Below are positions 53,097 to 62,167 of a stretch of DNA of 64,000 nucleotides, one piece after another. The stretch is taken from NCBI GenBank assembly GCA_034003955.1, contig JAVEXO010000010.1, forward strand, positions 1-64,000, read 5' to 3'. Numbering within the stretch: position 1 is the first letter of the stretch; each line of letters starts with the position of its first letter. The stretch comes from SZUA-370 sp034003955. Its GTDB lineage: Bacteria; Spirochaetota; Spirochaetia; Treponematales; UBA12059. A program made the position numbers and the translations under genes. Under the pieces are notes generated by a model, which had not been told where the DNA came from, ran no database searches, and saw only the letters and a program-made list of their open reading frames with translations.

Positions 53097-56000
53097 TTAG
53101 TCCTGACCACCCAGTTCCAGGATGAGTTCAACCTCTCCGCGTGAAAGCTTGACGGCCCTGGCTATCTCTTCCACCTTCCATCCCTGGTGAGCTAGTTTTC
53201 TAACCGTCTCCTGTACTGATATGGGAGGCGCACCCTTATCCTTGCGACCCGATGCTGGTTCATCCTTGAGTATGTCGTTGAGGAGCTTAAGATGATCCTG
53301 GGTCTTCTTGTTGAGTTCATCAAAGCGTGTCTCGGCTCTGGCCAACCACTCCCGGGCCTTCTGAAGATCAGTGACGCGCTTCTCTGCGTCTACAAGGGCG
53401 CCATCCATCTCGTCCAGCTTCACGACGGCGGCATCGAGCCTGGGTTTCCAGGCCATGACCTCGTCAATGGAGCGCTTCAAGTCTATGACCTTGTCTGGTA
53501 TTTCCCTAACCTCGGCATCTATCGTTCTGACATTGCGTTCTATGTCGCTTATGGCCTGGAAGTTCTTGTCTACGGCGTCTGCCGTGGCGTCGAGTATGTT
53601 TGATTTCTTCTCTACCCTGTCGTATTTTTCCGCCGCTTCATCGGCAATATCGCTCAGTCTGCGAACCTCGGCCTGAATCTGGGTGAGTTGGTCATTGCTC
53701 GATGTTACAGAAGCCAGCTTCTGGTCAACCGCCTGGGACAGGCTTATGAGTCGCTTGAAATCTTCTTCCATCGCATCGAGTCGTCGCTTCTCAGCCAGGA
53801 AGCGGGCTATCTTCTGGCTCAGTTCGTCCTCCAGACGCTTTACCCTCCCGTATTGCGTCTCAAGCTCTACCATCTCTGCCCGCCTGGATTCTACGCGTGA
53901 CAGGTCTGCCTTCATCGCCTCCATGGCGTCAGACAGATTGGCCTTAAGCTCATCGGCTCGTTCGAAGAGTCTGGTTTGAGCCTGAAAGGCCTTGACTTGC
54001 TTGTCAATTTCCTCAAAGGCCTTTTCCCGGTTCTTCTTTTCCTCTTCCAGTGAGGATCCCATCTGGTCCCTGATTTTCTCGAACCCATCCTGCATACTGC
54101 GTGAATAACGCTTGTATTCATCTATGGCAGCACTCATCGTGGCCGTCGATTCCCGTGCCTTGTGCATGGCATCCTGAGCCAGGCCATCGTAGGATCGCGT
54201 AAAGTCGTCGAGAGCCTGGGCCGTTTTCTGAGCCAGTTCCTGACGGAAACGTCCAACGTCGTCTGACAGGGATCTTACATCCCTGGAAAGAGACTCGCGT
54301 TCCACCTTTGCCGCCTCTAGAACCTTGCGCCTCTCTTTTTCCCAGTCGTCTGAAATCGATGCCACATCCGTCTTGAATGACTCTGCGAGTGTTGCTATAG
54401 CCGCAATTCGTTCTGCTTCTGCCGCCTTCATCGTCGACACAAAATCTTTTTTCCATGCACTGGTCTCTGATAGTATGACGGCTCTTGCCTCTTCGAAGCG
54501 TGATCTGGCGACATTGGATGCATCGGAGAGGGATTTTGTGTCTGTTTCAGCTTGACGCTCGGCGTTCCTGACACGTTCTCCCAGTTCATGCTTCCATCTA
54601 TCCAGTTCCGTGTTCAGGTATGCATCGGCAGCCGCCCGGGCGTCATCAAGGTCGGCCTTCACGGCTGATTTAAGCGACGACAGGGCATCGTCGGCCTCAC
54701 CCATGCGTTCGCTTATGGCTCCGCGGTGTGCGTCCACCTGAGCCGCTAGTTTATCGAGTTGTTCCTGTATTCTGTTCTGTGTCTCGGCTAGTCTGGAGCG
54801 AGCATCTTCCGACCAGGCCTTGTCTGTCTCTGCGCGGGATACATCCGCTTCTCTAATTGAATTTGATAGTCTTTCGTCCATCTCGGCGCGCCATACGGCA
54901 AATTTCTCGTTTGCATCATCGCTTCGGGCGCGCAGATCGGCGAAGAACTCATCCTCGAATATCTTTAGCTTTTCAGACACATCGGCGTAGGCCTTGCTCT
55001 TGAGTGCATTGAGGTCGCTGTCGAGGCTCTTGACGGCTGCCTTGACCCTTGCCGATTCACCCCTGAATTCTTCCTCAAAAGAGGCTTGGCGAGAGGCGAG
55101 ATCCTTGCCAAAGAGGGCAAAGTCTTCCTCGACACGACGTTCAACACCACCCATGGTGTCTCTCAGGGCTTTTTCCATGCGATCCGCGTCGAATCTGACT
55201 CCTTCAAGACGCGATAGCCCCTGTTCCACGAGTTCGCGTAGCTCGCTGGCACGTATCTCGAAGTTTGCAAGGACGCGTTGTTCTAGATCGGCTCCTCTGT
55301 CGGTAAATTTGTCGCTCAGTGCCGATACGGTATCGTTGGCCTTCTTCTCTGCGGCCGACAGTAATTCGTCCATGGCGGCTAAACGTGCCGACTGTGCGCT
55401 AGCCGTTTCGTCTATGCCGGATCTGAACGCGGCAAGAGTCTCGGCCATGTCACGGGCCGCCATCTCTGCCTCTGCCTTTGTCTCGGCTATGCCTTCCTTG
55501 ATGCTTGCTCTGATGCCGACTTGTTTGGCGCTCGTATCTTCCTGATAGGCCTTGAGTTGTTCCTTGAGTTTAGCCTGTAGTGCAAGTGCGGTTTCCTGAA
55601 CCTTTGTCTCTATCTTGGAGAAGCGTTCTTCATAGAGGTTCTCGGCCTTGCTTACCTTGTTTTCAGCCTCAGCAATACGGGCACTGGCCTGTTCAACCGC
55701 CTTTTCTGCCTCGGTTCTAACCTCCGTTAGAAGGGTCTCGGCATCCTTCTTCCAATCTGCCTTGAAAGACTTGATGACGCCCTGGGTATCGCTTATCTTT
55801 TCCTTGGCCTGGTCGCGCAGGGTGTTGAATCTATCATCTATGGCCTCAGAGAGCTTGGCTCCTCTGACGTCAATCTGCTCCTTGAGCTTCTGGAAGCTGG
55901 CGTCCTCCAGACGCTCTCCCTCTTCGCGCGCCTTCTTGAAGGCATTTACCAAGAGAGCCTCTATTGCACTGAATCGCTCCTCGGCGGCCCGTACAGCCTC

Positions 56001-56615
56001 TGCATTGGTATCGGCCACCGCGGCTGTGCCTTCCTCTGCGCGTTCCCGTAGGGTTTCCACCTGGGCCTGGGCGTCATCGAGGGCAGATCGTATTTCGTCT
56101 GAGAAGGCCGACCTAAGATCATCCATCATATCCTTGGCGTCTATGGCTATGCCTTCGCGTATGCCTGGTATAGAAGCCTTGAGCCTCTCTATTTCTTCCT
56201 TGCTTACTTTGAGGGTCTTGGCTACGCCGTCTACAAAGGCACTCTCATCGTGAATGATACCAAGATTCTCGTCTACGCGAGTGCTCATGTCCTTGAGTTC
56301 GGCCAGGGCCTTGTCATACTCGGCAATGCGGGACGCCATGCCGCTTATGTGCTCTGCCTTTGCGTTGAGAGCATCCTCGGCGAGCTGGACGCGCCTTAAG
56401 ACTTCCTTTGCGGCCTTCTGGTGTACCTCAAGATCTATGGCGTAGGCCTTGAGATCCTCAGAGCGGAGATCGGCATACACGGCCATATCATCGCGTAGCT
56501 TTTCACTGTATTTCTTTATTTTTTCAAGCGAGCGGTTGTCGCGATCGAGTATTCTGTACGCGAGCAACAGTATAAGCGTAATGCCTATGGCCACCAGGTT
56601 GCCAAGGTCGAACAT
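53097..56615 (-). CDS. giant coiled-coil protein, SpiroCoCo type
   Basis: The 1172-residue protein has an N-terminal membrane helix (LVAIGITLILLLAYRIL, about residues 6-22), more than 1000 residues of nearly unbroken coiled coil rich in Ala, Glu, Lys, Asp and Arg, and a compact C-terminal helix-turn-helix-like segment (VRKLAHQGWKVEEIARAVKL, then SRGEVELILELGG). This is the layout of the spirochaete-specific SpiroCoCo family, with a presumed structural or cell-shape role. The start ATG 56615 is eight bases after GGGAG, within a longer frame. Confidence 0.88.
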   Translation of the reverse strand: MFDLGNLVAIGITLILLLAYRILDRDNRSLEKIKKYSEKLRDDMAVYADLRSEDLKAYAIDLEVHQKAAKEVLRRVQLAEDALNAKAEHISGMASRIAEYDKALAELKDMSTRVDENLGIIHDESAFVDGVAKTLKVSKEEIERLKASIPGIREGIAIDAKDMMDDLRSAFSDEIRSALDDAQAQVETLRERAEEGTAAVADTNAEAVRAAEERFSAIEALLVNAFKKAREEGERLEDASFQKLKEQIDVRGAKLSEAIDDRFNTLRDQAKEKISDTQGVIKSFKADWKKDAETLLTEVRTEAEKAVEQASARIAEAENKVSKAENLYEERFSKIETKVQETALALQAKLKEQLKAYQEDTSAKQVGIRASIKEGIAETKAEAEMAARDMAETLAAFRSGIDETASAQSARLAAMDELLSAAEKKANDTVSALSDKFTDRGADLEQRVLANFEIRASELRELVEQGLSRLEGVRFDADRMEKALRDTMGGVERRVEEDFALFGKDLASRQASFEEEFRGESARVKAAVKSLDSDLNALKSKAYADVSEKLKIFEDEFFADLRARSDDANEKFAVWRAEMDERLSNSIREADVSRAETDKAWSEDARSRLAETQNRIQEQLDKLAAQVDAHRGAISERMGEADDALSSLKSAVKADLDDARAAADAYLNTELDRWKHELGERVRNAERQAETDTKSLSDASNVARSRFEEARAVILSETSAWKKDFVSTMKAAEAERIAAIATLAESFKTDVASISDDWEKERRKVLEAAKVERESLSRDVRSLSDDVGRFRQELAQKTAQALDDFTRSYDGLAQDAMHKARESTATMSAAIDEYKRYSRSMQDGFEKIRDQMGSSLEEEKKNREKAFEEIDKQVKAFQAQTRLFERADELKANLSDAMEAMKADLSRVESRRAEMVELETQYGRVKRLEDELSQKIARFLAEKRRLDAMEEDFKRLISLSQAVDQKLASVTSSNDQLTQIQAEVRRLSDIADEAAEKYDRVEKKSNILDATADAVDKNFQAISDIERNVRTIDAEVREIPDKVIDLKRSIDEVMAWKPRLDAAVVKLDEMDGALVDAEKRVTDLQKAREWLARAETRFDELNKKTQDHLKLLNDILKDEPASGRKDKGAPPISVQETVRKLAHQGWKVEEIARAVKLSRGEVELILELGGQD

Positions 56616-56748
56616 ATGTATTTCTCCCATTGTCGATTCCGCCGAGGCGCCGAGGCGGCCGGGCCTGATCCGTTTTGATTCAGTATATAGCACTATGGAG
56701 GAATAATAAAGAATTGTGCATATCTGACCGGCTTAGTTTGCTCTGGAA

Positions 56749-57549
56749 CTAGGTGTTAAGCTCCCGTGATCGCCTGGCGGCAGCGTCTACGGCGTCCATG
56801 ACTATGGCACGGAAGGCCTTGCGTTCCAGGCTGTGGATGCCAGCCATGGTCGTTCCGGCAGGAGAGGCGACTATATCCTTGAGTTCTCCAGGGTGTTTGC
56901 TTGACTCAAGAATTATCTTTGCGGCTCCCATGACGGTCTGTGCCGCGAATTCGTAGGCTTGTCTACGATCCATCCCGTTTAGAACGGCACCATCGGCCAT
57001 AGATTCTATGAAGAGGAAGGCGAAGGCCGGCCCCGAACCCGATAGGGCCGTGACGATGTCGAAGAGGCGTTCCTCTATGATTCTGGCCCGGCCAACCGAC
57101 GAGAAGAGTCTTAGTAGCTCGTCGGTATCGGCTTGCTTGACCGATGAGTCAGGGCTGATGGCTGTCATGCCATAGTTTACCGACAGAGGCAGGTTAGGCA
57201 TAATGCGTATTATAGGTGGAGGCGAGGCAAAGTGAACCTTGATTGAATCAATGGTGATGCCGGCAGCCATGGAAATGACAAGAGAATCGGCTCGGACGCT
57301 CAGACAGGCTTCTGACAGGACCTTACCTACGGCATGGGGTTTGACCGCTATAAACAACCAGTCGGAGCGCCCGGCCAGCTCCTTGATGGTCGGCATTATA
57401 TGTACAGGGTACCTGGCGGCGAGCCCTTCTGAGCGGGAGAGTGTGCGGTTCCAGATGAGCAGTTCGTCATCGACCAGCGCCGGTCCCAGGGCTCCCAACA
57501 TGATGTCTACGATCTTGCCGGCACCTATGAATCCAATGGTTTTTCCCAT
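56749..57549 (-). CDS. proC: pyrroline-5-carboxylate reductase
   Basis: The 266-residue enzyme makes proline from 1-pyrroline-5-carboxylate with NAD(P)H. The N-terminus IGFIGAGKIVDIML is the dinucleotide site, and the C-terminal domain has VTALSGSGPAFAFLFIESMA and SPAGTTMAGIHSLE, the ProC signature. The stop of the MFS gene is two bases before its start. Confidence 0.94.
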   Translation of the reverse strand: MGKTIGFIGAGKIVDIMLGALGPALVDDELLIWNRTLSRSEGLAARYPVHIMPTIKELAGRSDWLFIAVKPHAVGKVLSEACLSVRADSLVISMAAGITIDSIKVHFASPPPIIRIMPNLPLSVNYGMTAISPDSSVKQADTDELLRLFSSVGRARIIEERLFDIVTALSGSGPAFAFLFIESMADGAVLNGMDRRQAYEFAAQTVMGAAKIILESSKHPGELKDIVASPAGTTMAGIHSLERKAFRAIVMDAVDAAARRSRELNT

Positions 57550-57551
57550 GC

Positions 57552-59798
57552 TTATCTTCCTTTAGACTTTATTTTCGTAGTATTAGCCGCCTCGACGGCG
57601 CATGCCGCCAAGAAGAACCTGAAACCTTCATGCCTGTCCAGATCGGAGTCTATCGCCGCCTCTGATAGTATTGCCGCAGGTCCTGCATCAAGGAAAGTGG
57701 AGTCGCTTATTGTCCTGGCAATCACATCGCCGTGTGAAGCGTCATCGATGAATGCCTCTAAGTCCTTGCGGAATGCCGGAATGCCTCTGGTCTCGAACCC
57801 ACGGGGAGAGGCAGAATCGTCGATGGAGTCGAGCAAGGTATGCACGGCCTCGTCCTTTTCTTGGGTAAAGGTAGAGAATAAGGCATAGAAACCGTTCAAG
57901 CCTCCGAGTATGCCTGCTAGCGCCAATACTATCTCGTCGAAGGCATAAGGAGGCGGTTCACTCTGCTTGAGAACCGACACCAGGGCTGGGATGGATGATG
58001 GCCTTCCGAAGCGCTCTATGGCCGAGGCCGCCCTGATCATGAGTCGGGGATTGTCGGTGGCGGTGAGGAGATCCTCGATGACAGGCAGGCTCTCCTCGTC
58101 GCTCATCGTTGCCAGAGCCACGACGGCTGCTCCCTTGAGCATGTAATCATCGGCGCTCAGTGCCGCTCGTAACATTGGCAGACCCTCTGTCCATCGACGC
58201 TTGCCCAGTATGCGGGCAGCTGCGTATGCGGTGGTATAGGGGTTGCGTACTATTTCAAGGGAAATGGCGCGGAGCGCCTTGTTGGAGAGCTGCTCTAGAT
58301 TCTCAAGAGCCAATAAAGCCTCTATCCGTACGTCTAGACGCGGGCTCGACAGGTAGGGCAGGAGTTCTCGCTCGGCTACCGCTACTCCATAGCCTCCCAG
58401 TTCCTTGATGAGGCGTGCCTCGTCTGAAGGAGAGCCGCTCCTCTCCAGTCGTTCCAGAAGGCCGATGGCCTTGAGATCTCGCATCGAGAACATGACACCC
58501 AGCGATTCGAGTACCGAGGCGGAGTCAGGTGAGCTGAGTTTAAGGGCTCCGAGCGCGGATACCAGGGTTATGCCGAATGTTATTGAATACAGCAGACGAT
58601 ACGACATGGCAGGAGCCACCCCCGCAACAGACAAGACGTCCAGGAAGATGCCTCCGGCTGCCGAGCCTAGCGCGCCTCCGAGGCCGTACACCAGGTAGTA
58701 GATGACGGCCAGGTCCATCATGTGCTCAGGCTTTACTATTGAGAAGAAATAGGTTTGACCGGCATTTTCTTCACCCGCTATGCCCAGGCCGACGAGGAAG
58801 TTGAGGAAAGCCAGGTAGAGGCCGGTGCGTAGCCCGGTGGATAGTTCTGGGCTCCATGCTACAGGGATCATCGCTATGGCTGCCACGGCGGTAAAAACGA
58901 CATAGAGCGGCTTGGATCCTAGCCTGTCCATCAGTTTGCGAGACAGATAGCCTATGGTGACACTTCCAAGGTTGAAGGCGACAAGATAGGTCATGACGAG
59001 ACCGGGGCTCTGTTCGTAGAGCACGCGGGCATGGGTGACTATGAAGGTACGTGCCGTGCCAGCGGAGAAAGACAGAGGCGCAAATACGGAGACGAATCGC
59101 CTGAGTCGTGGATCGGCCCAGGCATCCTTGATGGATTTTAAGAACGACGCACCGGCAGGGGGTCTATAGGCCTGGGGTTCAGGCAAGCCCAGGAGTATTG
59201 ATGAGGCTATGGAGCCAGTTAGAATGCCTGCACCTAGGAGGGCAGCGTAGAGTATGTTTCCTGACCAGGCTCCTAGCACCATGACGGTAGCCGCGCTGGT
59301 GGCGATGGCTGTCATGCTTGTTGCTATTTGAACATTTGATAGAAAGGCTCCCCGCTCGCGTTCACCGGCCAGCATGCCAAGGACGGGATTATTGCCAATG
59401 AGCCCGATGCCGCGGAATATATTGAAGAGCAGGCTACTACCCAGGAGCAGGCTTAAGGCCAAGGCCGGATGGCCGGCCTTGGCCAGGAAGGGAGCGGCTA
59501 GAGCGGGAATCATGCCCCAGTATCTAAGCATCCATGACCAGCCGAAAATCTTTATTATAGGCTGGTTTCGAATGGCTCTCCTGCCCAGGGGCATGAAGAA
59601 GTACGTCATGAAATTAAGCGAACCCAGGATACCTATGTAGGTACCCGTAGCTCCCATCTCCAGGGCAAATAGCGTTGGTATGTTGCCAGACAGCAGCATA
59701 AACGAAAGGGAGTTGAGTATATTGAAGACTAAGAATCGCGAACGATAGCGCTCAATCCTACTCTTAAGCCTTCTTTCGCTGGGGAGCGACTTCTTCAT
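57552..59798 (-). CDS. MFS transporter fused to HEAT-like repeats
   Basis: The 748-residue product has an MFS membrane part of about 12 helices (residues 20-425) and a cytoplasmic C-terminal half with alpha-helical HEAT-type repeats (LSSPRLDVRIEALLALENLE, LKGAAVVALATMSDEESLPV, LMIRAASAIERFGRPSSIPA). The substrate is unknown. The repeat half probably binds a protein partner and is absent from ordinary MFS carriers. Same strand and unit as proC. Confidence 0.85.
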   Translation of the reverse strand: MKKSLPSERRLKSRIERYRSRFLVFNILNSLSFMLLSGNIPTLFALEMGATGTYIGILGSLNFMTYFFMPLGRRAIRNQPIIKIFGWSWMLRYWGMIPALAAPFLAKAGHPALALSLLLGSSLLFNIFRGIGLIGNNPVLGMLAGERERGAFLSNVQIATSMTAIATSAATVMVLGAWSGNILYAALLGAGILTGSIASSILLGLPEPQAYRPPAGASFLKSIKDAWADPRLRRFVSVFAPLSFSAGTARTFIVTHARVLYEQSPGLVMTYLVAFNLGSVTIGYLSRKLMDRLGSKPLYVVFTAVAAIAMIPVAWSPELSTGLRTGLYLAFLNFLVGLGIAGEENAGQTYFFSIVKPEHMMDLAVIYYLVYGLGGALGSAAGGIFLDVLSVAGVAPAMSYRLLYSITFGITLVSALGALKLSSPDSASVLESLGVMFSMRDLKAIGLLERLERSGSPSDEARLIKELGGYGVAVAERELLPYLSSPRLDVRIEALLALENLEQLSNKALRAISLEIVRNPYTTAYAAARILGKRRWTEGLPMLRAALSADDYMLKGAAVVALATMSDEESLPVIEDLLTATDNPRLMIRAASAIERFGRPSSIPALVSVLKQSEPPPYAFDEIVLALAGILGGLNGFYALFSTFTQEKDEAVHTLLDSIDDSASPRGFETRGIPAFRKDLEAFIDDASHGDVIARTISDSTFLDAGPAAILSEAAIDSDLDRHEGFRFFLAACAVEAANTTKIKSKGR

Positions 59799-59830
59799 GG
59801 CAACAGTATAGTGTCGTTACTCGCTCTCGA

Positions 59831-61186
59831 CTATTGGGGCGCGGCACCTGTCTTGACAACGGCCTTGCGCTTCCATCGGCCGCCTAGATAGTACCAGCTT
59901 GAGAACACGGCGCCCATGAGCCAGCCCGCGGGAATGCTCCACCATATACCGTCGGTTCCCATGCCCAGGGGCCCGGAAAATAATATGGCGCATGGTATAC
60001 GTATGACCCACAGGGCCAGGATGGTGTTTATCATTGGTATGAATGCATCACCTGCCCCACGCATGACACCATTGTTAATAAACATGGTCGAGAAGAGTAG
60101 ATAGGTGGCCCCGACTATGCTCAGATAGCGGGCTCCTATGGCCATGACTTCTGTATCACGGGTGAACATGCCCATGAGGGCCGTGCCAAAGAGGATTACG
60201 ATAGCTCCTACCGTTAAAGAAATGGCGCCACCCACGAGGGTGGCGGACATGTGGCCGCGCTTGACCCGCTCCGTCTTGCCTGCGCCCATGTTCTGCCCCG
60301 TGAAGGTAGAGATAGCCTGGCTCAGGTTCATGGCTGGCATCGAGGCGAAGCTATCCAGTCGTGAGGCCGCCGCGTAGGCGGCTATCGTGGCGGTGCCATG
60401 GCCATTGACAATACGGGCCAGCGCCATCATGCCCAGGGACACCATTGTCTGCTGTACGCTCGTTGGCAGCCCTATCCTGAGGCTCTGTCTGAATATAGGT
60501 TTATCGAATTTTAGCTGCCTTATGTTAATGCTGATGAGCCTGTTCCTGGCGTTGATATAGAATAGTCCTCCGACGAAGGATGCTCCCTGTGAAATGACGG
60601 TTGCCCATGCCGCTCCCACAACACCCCAGCCAAAGCCAACGACGAATAAAAAATCCAGGGCTACATTGAGAAGGCTGGCCGCGATGAGGAGATAGAGCGG
60701 TGTCTTGGAATCACCTAAGCCGCGAAGTACGGCTGAAATGGCGTTATACCCAAACATGGCCAGGAGCCCTGCAAAGATGACACGCAGGTAGTCAGAGGCC
60801 TCCTGGAATACATCGGCAGGAACCTTGAGGAGCGTCAATATTCCATTCGTCGAAACAACACCTACTATAGACATGAACAGTCCGGCCCAGAACAAGGTTA
60901 TATACCCGGTATCAACGGCCGCTCGCACCTTGACCATGTCCTTGGCTCCGAAATACTGGGCAACCAGGACCATTGTCCCCATGGTAAGCCCTGTGACCAG
61001 TGATATCATGAGGAATATGACAGGGAAGGCGGTTCCTACGGCCGCAAGTGCCGCGGTTCCGACATAATTGCCTACTATGATGCTGTCTACCATGGTATAA
61101 AACTGCTGGAATATATTGCCTATAAGCATGGGCAGGGCGAATGTGATTATTGTTCGCGTCTCTCCGCCTTGTGTAAGATCTTTCAT
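59831..61186 (-). CDS. MATE-family multidrug/cation antiporter
   Basis: The 451-residue inner-membrane protein has about 12 helices. It opens with TFALPMLIGNIFQQFYTMVD and SIIVGNYVGTAALAAVG, typical of the NorM/DinF (MATE) family, and repeats the pattern in the second half (LRIGLPTSVQQTMVSLG). It exports drugs or other cations using Na+ or H+. It is divergent from the DapF-like gene. Confidence 0.92.
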   Translation of the reverse strand: MKDLTQGGETRTIITFALPMLIGNIFQQFYTMVDSIIVGNYVGTAALAAVGTAFPVIFLMISLVTGLTMGTMVLVAQYFGAKDMVKVRAAVDTGYITLFWAGLFMSIVGVVSTNGILTLLKVPADVFQEASDYLRVIFAGLLAMFGYNAISAVLRGLGDSKTPLYLLIAASLLNVALDFLFVVGFGWGVVGAAWATVISQGASFVGGLFYINARNRLISINIRQLKFDKPIFRQSLRIGLPTSVQQTMVSLGMMALARIVNGHGTATIAAYAAASRLDSFASMPAMNLSQAISTFTGQNMGAGKTERVKRGHMSATLVGGAISLTVGAIVILFGTALMGMFTRDTEVMAIGARYLSIVGATYLLFSTMFINNGVMRGAGDAFIPMINTILALWVIRIPCAILFSGPLGMGTDGIWWSIPAGWLMGAVFSSWYYLGGRWKRKAVVKTGAAPQ

Positions 61187-61306
61187 GATGCTCCGGCTTA
61201 TGTCGTAGAATATAAACCACCAGTATAAGAAAACTGTAATGTACTGTCCATACGACCAGGCACGCAGGTCTTGAAGCCGTCGCCATGGTCGGGATAGGAT
61301 TTAGCC

Positions 61307-62098
61307 ATGAACCTGTCATTTCTTAAACTACGGGTCGCCGATTGCCCATGGATACTGTTTGATGCCTCAGCCATGGTCAGAAATAAAGATACTGGGACGC
61401 TGAAACCTGATTGGGCGTCTGTCGCTCAGGCTATTTGTGGGCGCTCACGAGGTGCGTCGGCAGAAGGTATAATCCTGGCGGACAGTGCTCGTGATGGGCA
61501 GCACCTTGAGGCCTGGAGCAGGAACGGTTCACAGTGTAGCCTGAGCCCTACAGCGGCTCTATGTGCCGCTCGTTGGCTCTTCGACGCCGGTCGTGCCAGT
61601 CGCGATTCTGAAGTGCTTGTAATAGATTCTAGAAATTTTGGACTTGGGATTGGCATGCCAGAGAGTCCTGGTGGGGGCTCTCTGCTCGAGACGCTCGGTG
61701 GGCTTAGGCTCGGCACATCGGTGGGTAAAGGGCTTGGTATACTGGTGCCTGTTAGTATCGGAGGCTACGATATCAATGCTGTTCTATTCGATAGCCCGCC
61801 ACCCCTGTCGTATAGCGATAGATTGAAGGCTACCCGTAGCTCAGGCGAATCGTCCATAGAGGTGCTCGTCGTCTCAAGAGCGGAGCTTCGCCTCAAGCGT
61901 GGCCGCTCCGATCCAATCCTGGCCGCGGCCGCGGCCTTGGCTGCAGCAGTAGCAGTCGATGTGGCGGATCGTGAAGTTGTTGTCACCACGGGAGGAGATA
62001 GGCTCGTAGCGCAATGGCCGGAGCATGGCCCCGTGTTCGTGGCTGCCGCTCCATCTTACTGCCTCTCCGGAGAATTTTGGGCAGAAGACAGAGTCTGA
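61307..62098 (+). CDS. diaminopimelate epimerase homologue lacking catalytic cysteines
   Basis: The 263-residue product aligns along its length with DapF: SFLKLRVADCPWILFDAS (DapF opening), AWSRNGSQCSLSPTAALCAA (cf. ADGSEVAQCGNGARC), LRLKRGRSDPILAAAAALAA (cf. RGAGETQACGSGACAA) and VVTTGGDRLVAQW, then VAAAPSYCLSGEF. In this alignment the two active-site cysteines are Ser80 and Ala206. It can hardly epimerise DAP; a binding, regulatory or changed-function role is more likely. TAGGA precedes the ATG. Confidence 0.78.
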   Translation: MNLSFLKLRVADCPWILFDASAMVRNKDTGTLKPDWASVAQAICGRSRGASAEGIILADSARDGQHLEAWSRNGSQCSLSPTAALCAARWLFDAGRASRDSEVLVIDSRNFGLGIGMPESPGGGSLLETLGGLRLGTSVGKGLGILVPVSIGGYDINAVLFDSPPPLSYSDRLKATRSSGESSIEVLVVSRAELRLKRGRSDPILAAAAALAAAVAVDVADREVVVTTGGDRLVAQWPEHGPVFVAAAPSYCLSGEFWAEDRV

Positions 62099-62167
62099 GC
62101 ACTAGTATACCTGTTAGATGGACATAGAAACATGAATAGGCGATAGTTGAGCGGGAAGGGTACAACA

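Noticed and set aside
54994..56706. Several open frames on the plus strand opposite the coiled-coil gene
   Set aside because: They are Ser/Ala/Arg-rich mirror images of a repetitive coding strand, without ribosome sites or known motifs.
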